Below are positions 54,014-63,920 of a stretch of 64,000 nt of DNA, piece after piece. The stretch is from NCBI RefSeq assembly GCF_015330165.1, contig NZ_JADDXT010000002.1, positions 4,913,862 through 4,977,861 on the forward strand. Reading direction: 5' to 3'. The translations under genes were made by a program, and so were the position numbers. Positions within the stretch are counted from its first letter, which is position 1, and every line of letters starts with the position of its first letter. The stretch is from Zobellia roscoffensis (GTDB taxonomy: Bacteria; Bacteroidota; Bacteroidia; Flavobacteriales; Flavobacteriaceae). The notes beneath the pieces are model-generated. The model worked only from the letters and a program-made list of their open reading frames with translations. It was not told the DNA's origin and did no database searches.

Positions 54014-55030
54014 ATGGCAAAGAAAATCACGATTTATGACCTGGCACAGAAATTAAACATCTCTCCGGCCACGGTCAGCAGAAGCTTAAATGATCATCCG
54101 GCAATTAGCCAGAAGACAAAAGACAAAGTATTATTAGTAGCCAAGGAAACAGGCTATAGAATGAACAAGTTCGCTGCAAATCTCAGCAAGCAAAAATCGA
54201 ATACTATAGGAGTTATAGTCCCTAAGTTGAATTCTAACTTTATGTCTACGGTTTTATCCGGTATTGAAAAGATTGCAAATGATGTTGGGTACAACCTTAT
54301 TATTAGCCAATCTTTAGAATCTGAAGAAAAGGAAAAACTTAATGCAAAAACCCTTTTTGACAGTGGTGTGGATGCTCTTCTTGTTTCACTGGCTTACGAA
54401 ACTGAAAACTTTGATCATTTCACCACGTATACGGACAGAAAAATTCCTCTTCTATTCTTTGACAGGGTCTGTGATCTCCCCAACTGTCCTACTATTTCTA
54501 TAGATAACCATGCCGCAGGTTTTGACGCTACGCAGCATTTGATTCAGCAGGGCTGTAGAAATATAGTTCATATAAGCGGTAGTCTAAAACGTAATGTATA
54601 TGCAGATAGGTTTGACGGATATCAAAGGGCGCTGCACAAAAATGGTATAGAATTTCACAAAGAGAACCTATACGAAAGTGACCTTAGCATAGAGAATGTA
54701 CAGAAATTTGTTGAGCGCATCAGAGACTCCAAACATAAGGTAGATGGTATTTTTGTATCGAACGATACATTTGCGGTACACTGTATAAAAGAATTGAAAA
54801 AGGAAGGATACAAAATTCCTGAGGACATAAAAATTATCGGGTTTAACAATGACCCTGTTTCCGAAGTAATATCACCCAATTTAACAACTATTGAATATCC
54901 CGGTTACAAAATGGGTATTCTAGCAGGAGAGAGCATCATCAGTCATCTTAGTGGTTCTATCAACATCCAATCTGCAGACCAAATCCTCATTAAACATAAA
55001 TTAATTAAAAGAGAATCTACAAGACTCTAA
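54014..55030 (+). CDS. LacI-family transcriptional regulator
   Basis: A 338-residue repressor. Residues 4-24 form the helix-turn-helix (ITIYDLAQKLNISPATVSRS), the hinge is MNKFAANLSKQ with the minor-groove leucine, and the rest is a periplasmic-binding-protein-like sensor domain with GVIVPKLNSNF and GIFVSNDTFAV. It very probably binds the palindrome at 53839-53858 and controls the divergent susC set in response to a sugar or sugar acid. The ThuA gene follows after 16 bp. Confidence 0.95.
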   Translation: MAKKITIYDLAQKLNISPATVSRSLNDHPAISQKTKDKVLLVAKETGYRMNKFAANLSKQKSNTIGVIVPKLNSNFMSTVLSGIEKIANDVGYNLIISQSLESEEKEKLNAKTLFDSGVDALLVSLAYETENFDHFTTYTDRKIPLLFFDRVCDLPNCPTISIDNHAAGFDATQHLIQQGCRNIVHISGSLKRNVYADRFDGYQRALHKNGIEFHKENLYESDLSIENVQKFVERIRDSKHKVDGIFVSNDTFAVHCIKELKKEGYKIPEDIKIIGFNNDPVSEVISPNLTTIEYPGYKMGILAGESIISHLSGSINIQSADQILIKHKLIKRESTRL

Positions 55031-55046
55031 AACACAATTATCACCC

Positions 55047-55961
55047 ATGAAAAAGAACATTACCATCCTATTTTTATTTGTTAGTGGTTTCATTTTTTCT
55101 CAACATATTGAAGAATTTAAAATTACAGATGAATGGCTTGCTAAAATTGAACAGTTGGCGCCTTCTGAAACTACCGTAAAAAATGTATCCAAAAAGAAAA
55201 TATTAGTCTTCTCTAAAGCTACAGGGTTCGACCATTGGACCATTCCACATAATGCAGAAATGCTAAAAATACTCGGCACAAAATCGGACGCTTTTGAAAT
55301 ACATATTGGGTATGACATTGAGAGTTTTGAAAAAAAGAACCTAAAGAAATATGATGCAATCGTTTTTAACAACTGTAATCCATCAGGACCTAAAAGGGAT
55401 TTATTTTGGGATTTACTACAAATGAATTCTAATCTTTCCGATAACAAAATAACAGCACTATCAAAACAATATGAAACGAACATCATGAATTACGTTGCTA
55501 AAGGCGGTGGATTAATGATAATGCACGGTGCCATTACGGTTCAAAACAACTCTGACGAATTTAGCAAAATGACAGGGGGCAGTTTTGATTACCACCCTAA
55601 ACAACAAGAAATGCACGTTAAAGAAGTGGACCCTAAACATCCATTAGTACAAGCTTTTAAAGGGAATGGACTTACACATGTAGATGAGCCTTATTTTTTC
55701 AACAATGCCTATTTTGATTATAATTTTAGACCCTTACTTTATATTGAAATAGATAAGTTAGAAGGTATGAAAAAGGAAGTAGATGAAAAAGTTAACTATG
55801 TTTCTTGGATCAAGAGACATGGTAAAGGTCGCGTTTTTTACAGCTCACCTTCTCACAATGCACAGAGCTTGGACCATCCTGAACTGCTTCAGTTTTTCTT
55901 AGATGGAATGCAGTATGTGGTTGGTGATTTAGAATGTGACGATTCTCCAATAGGAAAATAG
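55047..55961 (+). CDS. secreted ThuA-domain protein
   Basis: A 304-residue protein with a signal peptide (MKKNITILFLFVSGFIFSQ). The ThuA fold, related to class I glutamine amidotransferases, is seen in KKILVFSKATGFDHWTIPHNAEM split over strand and helix, YDAIVFNNCNP, GGGLMIMHGAI and HGKGRVFYSSPSHN. ThuA of Sinorhizobium takes part in trehalose use through 3-keto-sugars, and ThuA-domain proteins recur with Gfo/Idh and DUF1080 genes. It is probably co-transcribed with lacI. The reaction is unknown. Confidence 0.85.
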   Translation: MKKNITILFLFVSGFIFSQHIEEFKITDEWLAKIEQLAPSETTVKNVSKKKILVFSKATGFDHWTIPHNAEMLKILGTKSDAFEIHIGYDIESFEKKNLKKYDAIVFNNCNPSGPKRDLFWDLLQMNSNLSDNKITALSKQYETNIMNYVAKGGGLMIMHGAITVQNNSDEFSKMTGGSFDYHPKQQEMHVKEVDPKHPLVQAFKGNGLTHVDEPYFFNNAYFDYNFRPLLYIEIDKLEGMKKEVDEKVNYVSWIKRHGKGRVFYSSPSHNAQSLDHPELLQFFLDGMQYVVGDLECDDSPIGK

Positions 55962-55997
55962 ATATCATTGAAGTAGTTTTGCTTAAACATTAGAATT

Positions 55998-56813
55998 TTG
56001 AAAGTAAAACTCCTCTTTATATTGGTCTTATCCTTCTTTTTTTCCATTGCTTGCAAGGAAGAAAAGAAGGACTCCACCGAAACACAAACAGACATTACTC
56101 CGGTTTCAAATACGGATACTACCGAAACCATAAGTTTACTTGATCGATGCATTGCCGCACATGGCGGTATAGATGTATGGAATTCTTTTACTGCCTTGAG
56201 CTATACTGTTAATGAAAAAGGTAGAGAAGTAAAGCAACTAACGAATATAAAGGACCGTAGAGCCTACTTAAAATCAAAGGATTTTGAAGTCGGTTTTGAC
56301 GGAAAAACAGCTTGGGCATTTCCAGATGCCTCCAAAATCCCAGGTAAATCAGCTTCATTTTACTACAATCTTGACTTTTATTTCATCGGGATTCCCTTTT
56401 TGCTGAAAGACCCAGGAGTAATCGCCACCGATGAAGGTAATTCTGTAGTTAATGGAAAATCATACGAGACACTAAAAATCACCTTCAGCTCGGAAATAGG
56501 CCTTACACCAGAAGATATCTATTACCTGTATATAGACCCGGAAACTTCTAGATTAGAAATTCTTACGTATTCCGTTTCATTTTTTAACAAGGAAAATGCC
56601 GGAATAAATTCTGCTAAGATATACTCAAACTACCAAGAGCTTCAAGGTGTAATGATGCCCACAAAACTAGAGAATTTTGAATGGAAAAATAATGATGTAG
56701 GTGAAAGTACCAACCACATTAGATTGATTAGTGATATTCACTTTCTAAACGAAATTTCTGATGAAACCGTTTTTGAAATACCAGAAGGAGCAATAACAGA
56801 AGAAATAAACTGA
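55998..56813 (+). CDS. lipoprotein, possibly DUF6503
   Basis: A 271-residue lipoprotein with lipobox ending at C19 (FFFSIAC). The start is TTG; it is the only one that keeps the signal. The sequence LLDRCIAAHGGIDVWNSF, then GFDGKTAWAFPDASKIPGK and the late YQELQGVMMPTKLENFEW recall DUF6503 and outer-membrane lipid-carrier-like sorting proteins. This is by eye. It follows the ThuA gene by 36 bp and converges with the next gene. Confidence 0.7.
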   Translation: MKVKLLFILVLSFFFSIACKEEKKDSTETQTDITPVSNTDTTETISLLDRCIAAHGGIDVWNSFTALSYTVNEKGREVKQLTNIKDRRAYLKSKDFEVGFDGKTAWAFPDASKIPGKSASFYYNLDFYFIGIPFLLKDPGVIATDEGNSVVNGKSYETLKITFSSEIGLTPEDIYYLYIDPETSRLEILTYSVSFFNKENAGINSAKIYSNYQELQGVMMPTKLENFEWKNNDVGESTNHIRLISDIHFLNEISDETVFEIPEGAITEEIN

Positions 56814-56821
56814 TACAACAA

Positions 56822-59053
56822 CTATTTCTTAGAATAGTCCAATAACTCTTGCTCTGTGTACTCTGCTCCACTTTCAGGCTTGGTGTTACGTAACTCCTCA
56901 ATCTTATCAAGCGATAATCGTTTGGGCTCATCCGAAAAAGCATTCGTTACATATGAAATAATATCAGCTATATCTTTGTTTGAAATATCTTCGTTGCGAA
57001 TAAGACCAGGCATTGCAAGGTTTAAATCATAACGTTCACCTTTAACCGTAATAGGTCCTTCAAGACCATGTAGAATAATCAGACCTAATCTTTCTGTATC
57101 CGCTACATGTTCCGACCCCATTAGAGGTGGTGCCAGCCCTTCTATACCTTGACCGTTAACACCATGACATGATGCACAAATCTCATAAAACATTTTAGCA
57201 CCGCTAGTTCTTGTATCTTCTATTAACGACTTCCTTGCAAATATTGGATTGACTTTGTCTTCCTTTCTCTTTTCCTCGCTTAACGCCAGTGCTTTTAAGA
57301 GTCTTTCGTTTTTAGACTTTAAAGCGTCCGATACCGCACCTTCATCTCCTTGAACTCCACTAGCCAAAGCTTCCGTAAAAATTGGTTTTTCAGCATATTT
57401 TGAACTTAATTCCTCCATTACAGGCATAAACCGTTCCTTGTCCAAAGAAACTAAACTCCCTATAACACTACTTAAGTAAAGGTCCACAGTTACATCATTC
57501 TTTGCTAAAAGCTCAGTAACCAAGATTTCACTTTTATCAATATCAGCCTCTTTAAGAAATGGCTCAATAAGAACTAGAGCATGGGCTGTTAAGTCAGTTG
57601 TGCCATTACGGGCTACCTCGCTAAGAAAGTCATATGACAAAGCCCCTAAACCTTCTAACGCGTATAGTGCATGTAATTGAGCTAAAGGATTTTGAACATC
57701 GCCAACTAGATTTTTTAATTCATCTACAGATTCTTTTTGTTGTTGATATACCAGCGATTGTTGCGCACGATCACGAACCCATCCATTCTTATCTTTTAAC
57801 AATGCAACAAGTTGCGTAGAACCTAACTTTTTAAAGTCACGAACCGGCTCATGAACTTGATTCACTTTTCTTACTTGTAATATGCGCCCAAAGTTTACAA
57901 GTGTATCCAATTTGTTCACTTCTACTTTCTTCTTCAAATATGGACTCAAATACGCGTGATGACCGATCATACCTCGGTGCATATCAGTAATATACATACT
58001 ACCATCAGGACCATTATTCAAATTTACAGGCCTAAAACCTTCATCCGTAGAGGTTAAAAACTCTTTACCTTCATAAGCTTGTTTTGCAATGGTAGAGTCT
58101 CCTGTAAACGTGAGCAGGTTTCTTTTGATAAGATTACCTTCAGGAATACACACAAATACATTTTCATCATATTCTTGAGGAAAAGCCCCGCCCCTATACA
58201 CCAATGGTGCACAAGCGGCTGTAGCCTTGACCAAAATACTATCTTGGTTCAAAACCCCCTTTGCATAGCCCCTATTTACAGTTGTAGCATGCACAGGATA
58301 AACCCGCTGATCGGTGGTTAACATCCTGTTTACCCCCTGTTGCGGCGTAAAGTACTTATTTCTTACCAATACATTTGGCAGAACATGATCTCCTAACAAC
58401 TGTCTTGAATTATCATTAAAATAAAGTCTACCGAAATTATCATGACTTATTCCCCATTGACCTCTAAAGGTAGTTGCCTCTTTTTTCCAAACTCCGTTTA
58501 CACGACGATAGCGAAAGTTAGATTTTGCATTATAAATCCAGTTATCAAGATTCATCATCAATCCGTTAGGCTGATGCTCAGGATTTCCCTCTACTGCATA
58601 AATAGAATCTACCACAACCCTATTCACCGGTTTATCATCTTTAATTTCAGTAAAATAAAGAAATGGGGGTTCTGAATACAAAAGCCCTCCGTAAACGTGA
58701 GCCAAAGCTCTTGGCATCACCAGACTGTCTAAAAATGTCTTGACATGATCTACAACGCCATCATTGTCTAAATCTTCTAAAATATCAATACTCCCGTTAG
58801 GTTTAGTCTCATCACTACCTTGCATGTCATTCATATAACCCGGCATTTGAGCCACCCAGATTCTTCCTTGATCATCAAAATCAATAGCAACAGGAGCTTT
58901 TAAATACGGTTCTGATGCAATGACATCTAATTCAAACCCTGATTCTACCTTATAACCTTCCAAAGAAATGCGAGGTTCATCATAAGAAGTATTACAATTA
59001 GACAATAAAATAATAAGGAAACCAAAAAGAATCGGGGATTTAAAATACTTCAT
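56822..59053 (-). CDS. PVC-type cytochrome c propeller lipoprotein
   Basis: A 743-residue lipoprotein (lipobox ending at C20, LLSNC). Residues about 30-400 form a beta-propeller like that of membrane-bound sugar dehydrogenases (LDVIASEPYLKAPVAIDFD, RIWVAQMPGY). Residues about 410-600 are helical HEAT-like repeats. A c-type cytochrome domain follows with the haem site C626-x-x-C629-H630 (CASCHGVNGQG) and an axial methionine candidate in LAMPGL. It probably passes electrons from a periplasmic sugar oxidation. It may partner the Gfo/Idh proteins and the propeller-azurin protein nearby. Confidence 0.82.
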   Translation of the reverse strand: MKYFKSPILFGFLIILLSNCNTSYDEPRISLEGYKVESGFELDVIASEPYLKAPVAIDFDDQGRIWVAQMPGYMNDMQGSDETKPNGSIDILEDLDNDGVVDHVKTFLDSLVMPRALAHVYGGLLYSEPPFLYFTEIKDDKPVNRVVVDSIYAVEGNPEHQPNGLMMNLDNWIYNAKSNFRYRRVNGVWKKEATTFRGQWGISHDNFGRLYFNDNSRQLLGDHVLPNVLVRNKYFTPQQGVNRMLTTDQRVYPVHATTVNRGYAKGVLNQDSILVKATAACAPLVYRGGAFPQEYDENVFVCIPEGNLIKRNLLTFTGDSTIAKQAYEGKEFLTSTDEGFRPVNLNNGPDGSMYITDMHRGMIGHHAYLSPYLKKKVEVNKLDTLVNFGRILQVRKVNQVHEPVRDFKKLGSTQLVALLKDKNGWVRDRAQQSLVYQQQKESVDELKNLVGDVQNPLAQLHALYALEGLGALSYDFLSEVARNGTTDLTAHALVLIEPFLKEADIDKSEILVTELLAKNDVTVDLYLSSVIGSLVSLDKERFMPVMEELSSKYAEKPIFTEALASGVQGDEGAVSDALKSKNERLLKALALSEEKRKEDKVNPIFARKSLIEDTRTSGAKMFYEICASCHGVNGQGIEGLAPPLMGSEHVADTERLGLIILHGLEGPITVKGERYDLNLAMPGLIRNEDISNKDIADIISYVTNAFSDEPKRLSLDKIEELRNTKPESGAEYTEQELLDYSKK

Positions 59054-59099
59054 TCTATAAGAAAACTTTATGCAAATAATTATATCGCTTAAAGATACA

Positions 59100-59732
59100 T
59101 CAAACTATGTACAAATACATAAGAAACCAGTGACTAGTAGCACCGCCAATAACAAAAATATGCCATATAAAATGATTAAAAGGAATACGCTCCCATGCAT
59201 AAAAAATAATGCCGACGGTATACAAAATACCTCCAAGAAACAACAGCCAAATACCTTGTTGAGGCACACTATTCAGAAGGTTATTGAAATCCAAAACTAT
59301 GAACCACCCCATGACCACATAGAGCACTAAGGACAAGAATTCATATGTACCGGTATAAAATAATTTAAATAATGTACCCAACATGGCAATTCCCCAAATA
59401 ACATAGAAAATTAGCCATCCATTTCCTTCAAACAAAGTGATAAGAGCTATGGGCGTATATGTACCCGCTATTAAAAAATAGATATTGATATGATCCGTTA
59501 CTCTTAATTTATTTTTTAACCAAGGATTTGTGGTAAGGTGATATATTGCTGATACGCCTAACATAGAAATTAAGGTTACTGAATAAAGTAAAATGGAAAA
59601 TGTGGCGTAAGATGTTTTATTTCCACTTTTGACAAACAGAACTATCATTCCTGCAAAAGCCAATAGCGCCCCAATTCCATGTGAGACGCTATTAAATTTT
59701 TCTTCTTTTGTGAAAACTAATCTTTCGTTCAT
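59100..59732 (-). CDS. hemolysin III / PAQR-family membrane protein
   Basis: A 210-residue protein with seven membrane helices. The family marks are FNSVSHGIGALLAFAG in helix 1, GVSAIYHLTT after helix 3, and FNHFIWHIFVIGGATSHWF near the end, giving the conserved Ser/His/His zinc site. Despite the name, the family is now seen as PAQR hydrolases, perhaps acting on membrane lipids. Its tie to the sugar genes around it is unclear. Confidence 0.88.
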   Translation of the reverse strand: MNERLVFTKEEKFNSVSHGIGALLAFAGMIVLFVKSGNKTSYATFSILLYSVTLISMLGVSAIYHLTTNPWLKNKLRVTDHINIYFLIAGTYTPIALITLFEGNGWLIFYVIWGIAMLGTLFKLFYTGTYEFLSLVLYVVMGWFIVLDFNNLLNSVPQQGIWLLFLGGILYTVGIIFYAWERIPFNHFIWHIFVIGGATSHWFLMYLYIV

Positions 59733-59766
59733 GCAAGCAAGACTACTAGCACATTCAGGGCAACAA

Positions 59767-61716
59767 TTACTCTACTATGAGTTTAATCCTCATGGAACCC
59801 GAATGTCCTGGAAAGGTACAAACAATCCAGTATTCACCAGCAAATTTAGGTGTATCAAAATAAATAGTTTCGTCAGTTTCTGGCTGAACAATTCCGGTGT
59901 GAACAAGAACCAAATCCGTATCTGGAACATAATTTAAATCCGCACCATCCAATCCTAAATGCAGTGCCAAATCGCCCACTTTATTTACCGACTCTTCCCC
60001 TCTTTCCGTTACAACTAAATTATGCAGCATGTCATCATTATTATTGAATGTTATGGCCACCTTAGATTTTCTTCTCAGTTTAAGTTCAGTAATATCATAT
60101 TTTAACCCCGGCTTAGTACTAATCACTATTTTTTCATCAGGACCGTTTACCCACGTCAACGGCATTTCATTTACTCTTTTAGGTTGAACCAATCCATTTT
60201 TTCCTGTTTTACTTTCAATAGGAGGGGATTGTAAATTACCTCCAGGAACTTCGTTCAACGTATAATACCCAACATCATGCAAAAGCTTCTCTCCACTAGT
60301 AGCCTTTAATTCAGGTATTTTCAATTGATGTATAAAACCCAAACGCATACCATTTACTTTCAATTTTACAGAAAGGGCATCATCCGAGATATCAGCCTCC
60401 GTAACTACAGCTTTTTGCTGATCTACAATCGGACTTCCATACATATTATGATACAAATAATTAAAAGTCGTAATTTGGTAACTTGAGCTATCAGCTCCTA
60501 TCTTTTTATTTATAGGCTTCGTAAACTCTAGCAGAAACCCATCAGCTTGAGCCTTCATTGTTTTAACTTCAAAGGGAATCCTTCCATTCCATTTTAACCG
60601 TTGTAATCCGAACATTTTTTTCCCTGTTGATGACCAACCTCTACTGGTCATACCTACGAACATACTGTTGTCACTCCCCCATAGCATTCTTAAAATACCA
60701 GAAGAAAATCCCTCTACAAAAGGAAAAACAGCACCTTGATAAACACCATTTACCTTTTCCATGAAAACCCGCATGATTTTACTGTGACCTTGATCACCAA
60801 CAAACATCTGACCTTCAAAAGGTCCGAACTGACCTTTGGTAGTGTCATAAATCATATCTGATGTAGAGATTCCTAAAATGGTGTGCGGCAACCATATTGC
60901 CGGCGCTTTTAATTCAGGTACCTTTTTAGAGTACTCGTACAGACTGAGACCGGACTGCTCCTCAATATCCTCTTTTTTCAATTTCAAAGGCGATTTTGGG
61001 TCTCCGCTCCACACCAAACCTTCAGGGTTACCTGCAAAATCTCCTTTTTCCAAATGCGTTATACGACCAGAACCCACCCAATCTCCTTGGTTTTCAGAAT
61101 AAAAAACGTCTCCTGCAGCATTAAGTACAAATCCGGAAGGTGAACGTAATCCTGTTGCTATGGGAGTCATTTCTCCGTCGGGAGTGATTTGCAACATCCA
61201 ACCTCTCCATTTTACCAAACTAGCCCCATGCCCTATCCATGAAAGGTTTAACGTTACTAACATATCACCATTTTCCAAAAATTTTGGACCATAGGAGTAG
61301 TCATGATAATTACCGGATAATGGCCAAGAATAAATGGTTTTATACACATCTGCTTCACCGTCATTGTCCCTATCAGTAAGCCGTGTTAATTCCCCCCTTT
61401 GGGCGAGATAAAAACTATTGTCCTTGTAATTAAGGCCCAGTGCCTCGTGCATACCACTTGCAAATTTGGTATAATTTGGAGATTTACCATAGGGCTTATC
61501 AATTACCCAAACTTCTCCTCTTCTTGTAGAAACTCCAAGCTTGTCATCATCTGTCAAGGCTAATCCTCCAACCTCTAAAACAACGTCTTTTGGAATTGGA
61601 ACGTCTATGATGTCATAAAATTGGGCTTCTTTTTTGGCCATTGCAGATTGTGCTGCAACAAATTGATAACTACTAAATAGAACTAAAAAAAATACTGTTT
61701 TATATAAAGTCTGCAT
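59767..61716 (-). CDS. secreted beta-propeller protein with C-terminal azurin-like copper domain
   Basis: A 649-residue protein; the ATG at 61716 gives the signal peptide MQTLYKTVFFLVLFSSYQFVAA, while an upstream start would overlap the DUF1080 gene. Residues about 25-390 form a beta-propeller of the sorbosone/glucose dehydrogenase type (DVVLEVGGLALTDDDKLGVS, FVGDQGHSKIMRV). Residues about 520-649 resemble azurin. H565, C633, H638 and M642 keep the exact C-x4-H-x3-M spacing of a type 1 copper site. It can carry electrons, possibly from a sugar dehydrogenase reaction in the periplasm. Confidence 0.85.
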   Translation of the reverse strand: MQTLYKTVFFLVLFSSYQFVAAQSAMAKKEAQFYDIIDVPIPKDVVLEVGGLALTDDDKLGVSTRRGEVWVIDKPYGKSPNYTKFASGMHEALGLNYKDNSFYLAQRGELTRLTDRDNDGEADVYKTIYSWPLSGNYHDYSYGPKFLENGDMLVTLNLSWIGHGASLVKWRGWMLQITPDGEMTPIATGLRSPSGFVLNAAGDVFYSENQGDWVGSGRITHLEKGDFAGNPEGLVWSGDPKSPLKLKKEDIEEQSGLSLYEYSKKVPELKAPAIWLPHTILGISTSDMIYDTTKGQFGPFEGQMFVGDQGHSKIMRVFMEKVNGVYQGAVFPFVEGFSSGILRMLWGSDNSMFVGMTSRGWSSTGKKMFGLQRLKWNGRIPFEVKTMKAQADGFLLEFTKPINKKIGADSSSYQITTFNYLYHNMYGSPIVDQQKAVVTEADISDDALSVKLKVNGMRLGFIHQLKIPELKATSGEKLLHDVGYYTLNEVPGGNLQSPPIESKTGKNGLVQPKRVNEMPLTWVNGPDEKIVISTKPGLKYDITELKLRRKSKVAITFNNNDDMLHNLVVTERGEESVNKVGDLALHLGLDGADLNYVPDTDLVLVHTGIVQPETDETIYFDTPKFAGEYWIVCTFPGHSGSMRIKLIVE

Positions 61717-61726
61717 GTGCTTCTTT

Positions 61727-63613
61727 TTACCAAATGATACTATATTCAACCTTTTGTTCACCTGTTGGAATTTTTACCAATAGCTCGTCAGTTCCATTTG
61801 ATTTACGAATTATTGGAGCCAAACTATCATCTGAAAAGACAACAAAATAACTCTCATTATTAACAATATACGAACCATCTGGAAGTTTCTCTATGGCTTC
61901 TCCCGAAGCTACCTTATGCCAAATTTCACCTTCTCCACTAAAGGATATTGTTCTATTCAACTTGCGTTCATTCAAAGAGGGTTCCATCTTATCTTTGATT
62001 ATTTTAGATTCTAGATTTCGGATAAATAAAGGAATACCATTCTTATCTAACTCATACCCTTCAGAAAACTGCAAACCTTCTTCCGTTACTGTATTTGGCC
62101 AATCAGAACCACCCGACGCTAAGGATGAAAATTCTGGTGTACCATGAAAAGAAACTGCAAAACCAACCGGATCTCCCAATTGTCTGATTCCTCTAGCATG
62201 CCACATTTGAGTAGCGTCTAAAAAATCTCCACTCCAGACTTCAAGTAAACAACCCGAAGCTAAATCATATGCATAGTTTATTTTCTGTGGGGTACCCACA
62301 GAGATACAATGCGTTCGCTTCTCATCACTATGCATTAAAAAACTACGTTGCATCACAGCTTTATCCGTAGGTTCTACCATTATCTTTCTATTCAGAGCAC
62401 CTTGTTTCTCATTAAGAGAACTAGCCGCATGTAGTGCCTGTTTTTCCACACCAGGCCCTTCTACATATAGACTAAACCCTATTACCCATGGATTATGCTT
62501 GTTATAAATAAGCCTAAAAGGAACTTCTCCTTTTGATAATGATACTTTAGCTAAACCAAGAGTATCCACTATAAAATTGCCATCACGATTAACTACTGTA
62601 TCATTATTTATCATAAGTAGGCCACCTGCTTGGTTCAATCTAAAATCAAATAGGTAATCACCGCTAACAGGAACTAATAATTTACCTCGATAATCTAGTA
62701 TTCTAGTAACTTTATCTCCTTCTGCCATGGTAGCGGATATAGTATCTGTAGTTATCTCCCTAATTGGAGTTAAGGTATCTACATTTGGCAATTTATCAAC
62801 TTTACTCTTAAACTCTTTCATTTTCAAATCAACAAATGACAACCTAGGGTTTCCGTAAAGTTTATAGGAGAAGTTTTTAAACGCTACGGCACCATGGTCA
62901 CCTTGTATCATCAATGGCGCTTTTACCACTTCATCATTAGTAATAGCCGCACGTGTAGGGCCAGAAACTTGAACATTTTCATGGATAAGTACCCCGTTCA
63001 AGCGGACTTCCGCAAATTCGGCATCTTTGACCTTTTGGCCCGACGCATCAAATTGCGGCGCATGGAAAACGACCTTAACGTGTTGCCATAATCCTGGCGC
63101 TTTTGCCGCATTCATACTTGGAGCAGTACCTTCATAGCCCTCACTCCCTTTCTCCTTGCTGGCATCCCATCGTTGGTAAATACCTCCCATATCGGAGAAA
63201 GTAGCTTCTTCCACCTTCCAACTATCAAAAAGTTGTACCTCATAGCGACCTTGAAAATATAGTCCTGAATTAGAACCCTTCGGCATCATCACATCAACTT
63301 CAAGTTCTATATCACCGTGTTCAAAGTTGGTGAAGATATGATCTTTGTACTCGCTATCGGGAATATTCACCAATACCCCGGAACCATCAGAAACCGTGAT
63401 TTGTTTATCCTTTAAACGGTCTACATATACATCGCCCCCGATGCTCCAATTACTTGACGTTTTTTTAAAATCGTCAAAATCATTGAGCGATATACATTCA
63501 AAAGGAAGCGAAATTTCTTGCGGCGCTGATTCTGCCACTTCTACTTTCCTTTCCTTTTCTGTGCAGGAATACAACAATGCACTTAAAATAAAGATTGGTA
63601 CAGTTCTTTTCAT
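61727..63613 (-). CDS. DUF1080 (3-keto-glycoside hydrolase-type) lipoprotein
   Basis: A 628-residue lipoprotein (lipobox ending at C17, LLYSC). Residues about 35-235 are a DUF1080 concanavalin-like domain: DGSGVLVNIPDSEYKDHIFT, FEHGDIELEVDVMMPKGSNSG, LYFQGRYEVQLFDSW and the late APLMIQGDHGAVAFKNF. Residues about 265-390 resemble PA14. The last 230 residues are unassigned. DUF1080 proteins are linked to cleavage of 3-keto-glycosides after oxidation by Gfo/Idh enzymes. It starts 10 bp before the propeller-azurin gene in the same message. Confidence 0.83.
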   Translation of the reverse strand: MKRTVPIFILSALLYSCTEKERKVEVAESAPQEISLPFECISLNDFDDFKKTSSNWSIGGDVYVDRLKDKQITVSDGSGVLVNIPDSEYKDHIFTNFEHGDIELEVDVMMPKGSNSGLYFQGRYEVQLFDSWKVEEATFSDMGGIYQRWDASKEKGSEGYEGTAPSMNAAKAPGLWQHVKVVFHAPQFDASGQKVKDAEFAEVRLNGVLIHENVQVSGPTRAAITNDEVVKAPLMIQGDHGAVAFKNFSYKLYGNPRLSFVDLKMKEFKSKVDKLPNVDTLTPIREITTDTISATMAEGDKVTRILDYRGKLLVPVSGDYLFDFRLNQAGGLLMINNDTVVNRDGNFIVDTLGLAKVSLSKGEVPFRLIYNKHNPWVIGFSLYVEGPGVEKQALHAASSLNEKQGALNRKIMVEPTDKAVMQRSFLMHSDEKRTHCISVGTPQKINYAYDLASGCLLEVWSGDFLDATQMWHARGIRQLGDPVGFAVSFHGTPEFSSLASGGSDWPNTVTEEGLQFSEGYELDKNGIPLFIRNLESKIIKDKMEPSLNERKLNRTISFSGEGEIWHKVASGEAIEKLPDGSYIVNNESYFVVFSDDSLAPIIRKSNGTDELLVKIPTGEQKVEYSIIW

Positions 63614-63876
63614 GGGTATGGTATGAAATCAAAAAATAAATTACTGGATAGTTTTTTAAAGTATTTTCATTAGTGGGTTCATGTAGTATTCTAGCAAAAA
63701 CTACACGAAGCTAAAAATACAAAAGTGTAAGAATCACACCTAATATTAACTTACTATTCAGCAATAATTATCAATAAATGGCAAATTTTTAACGCAAATG
63801 ATGCAAGATACAGTACAACAGAATGCTGTTTTGTAGAGAATGCTAAGGGGATGTATTATGAAGTTGGATTGTCTCC
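63614..63876. other. intergenic region between the DUF1080 gene and the rRNA terminator
   Basis: About 260 AT-rich bases. It should hold the promoter of the DUF1080-azurin unit. No full TTG-N19-TAnnTTTG match was seen on the minus strand, only near matches such as CAAAAACTA around 63690. No tRNA or small ORF was recognised. Confidence 0.5.
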
Positions 63877-63915
63877 AAAAAAAAAGGTCCCGATCAGAAT
63901 GAACTGATCGGGACC
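63877..63915 (-). terminator. rRNA operon terminator
   Basis: A perfect 12-bp stem (GGTCCCGATCAG with CTGATCGGGACC, 6-base loop) is followed on the minus strand by a run of nine T. It stands a few bases after the 5S rRNA 3' end. Confidence 0.95.
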
Positions 63916-63920
63916 TCGAA

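Noticed and set aside
61717..61761. Upstream start of the propeller-azurin protein
   Set aside because: It would place 15 charged residues before the signal peptide and overlap the DUF1080 gene; the ATG at 61716 is cleaner.
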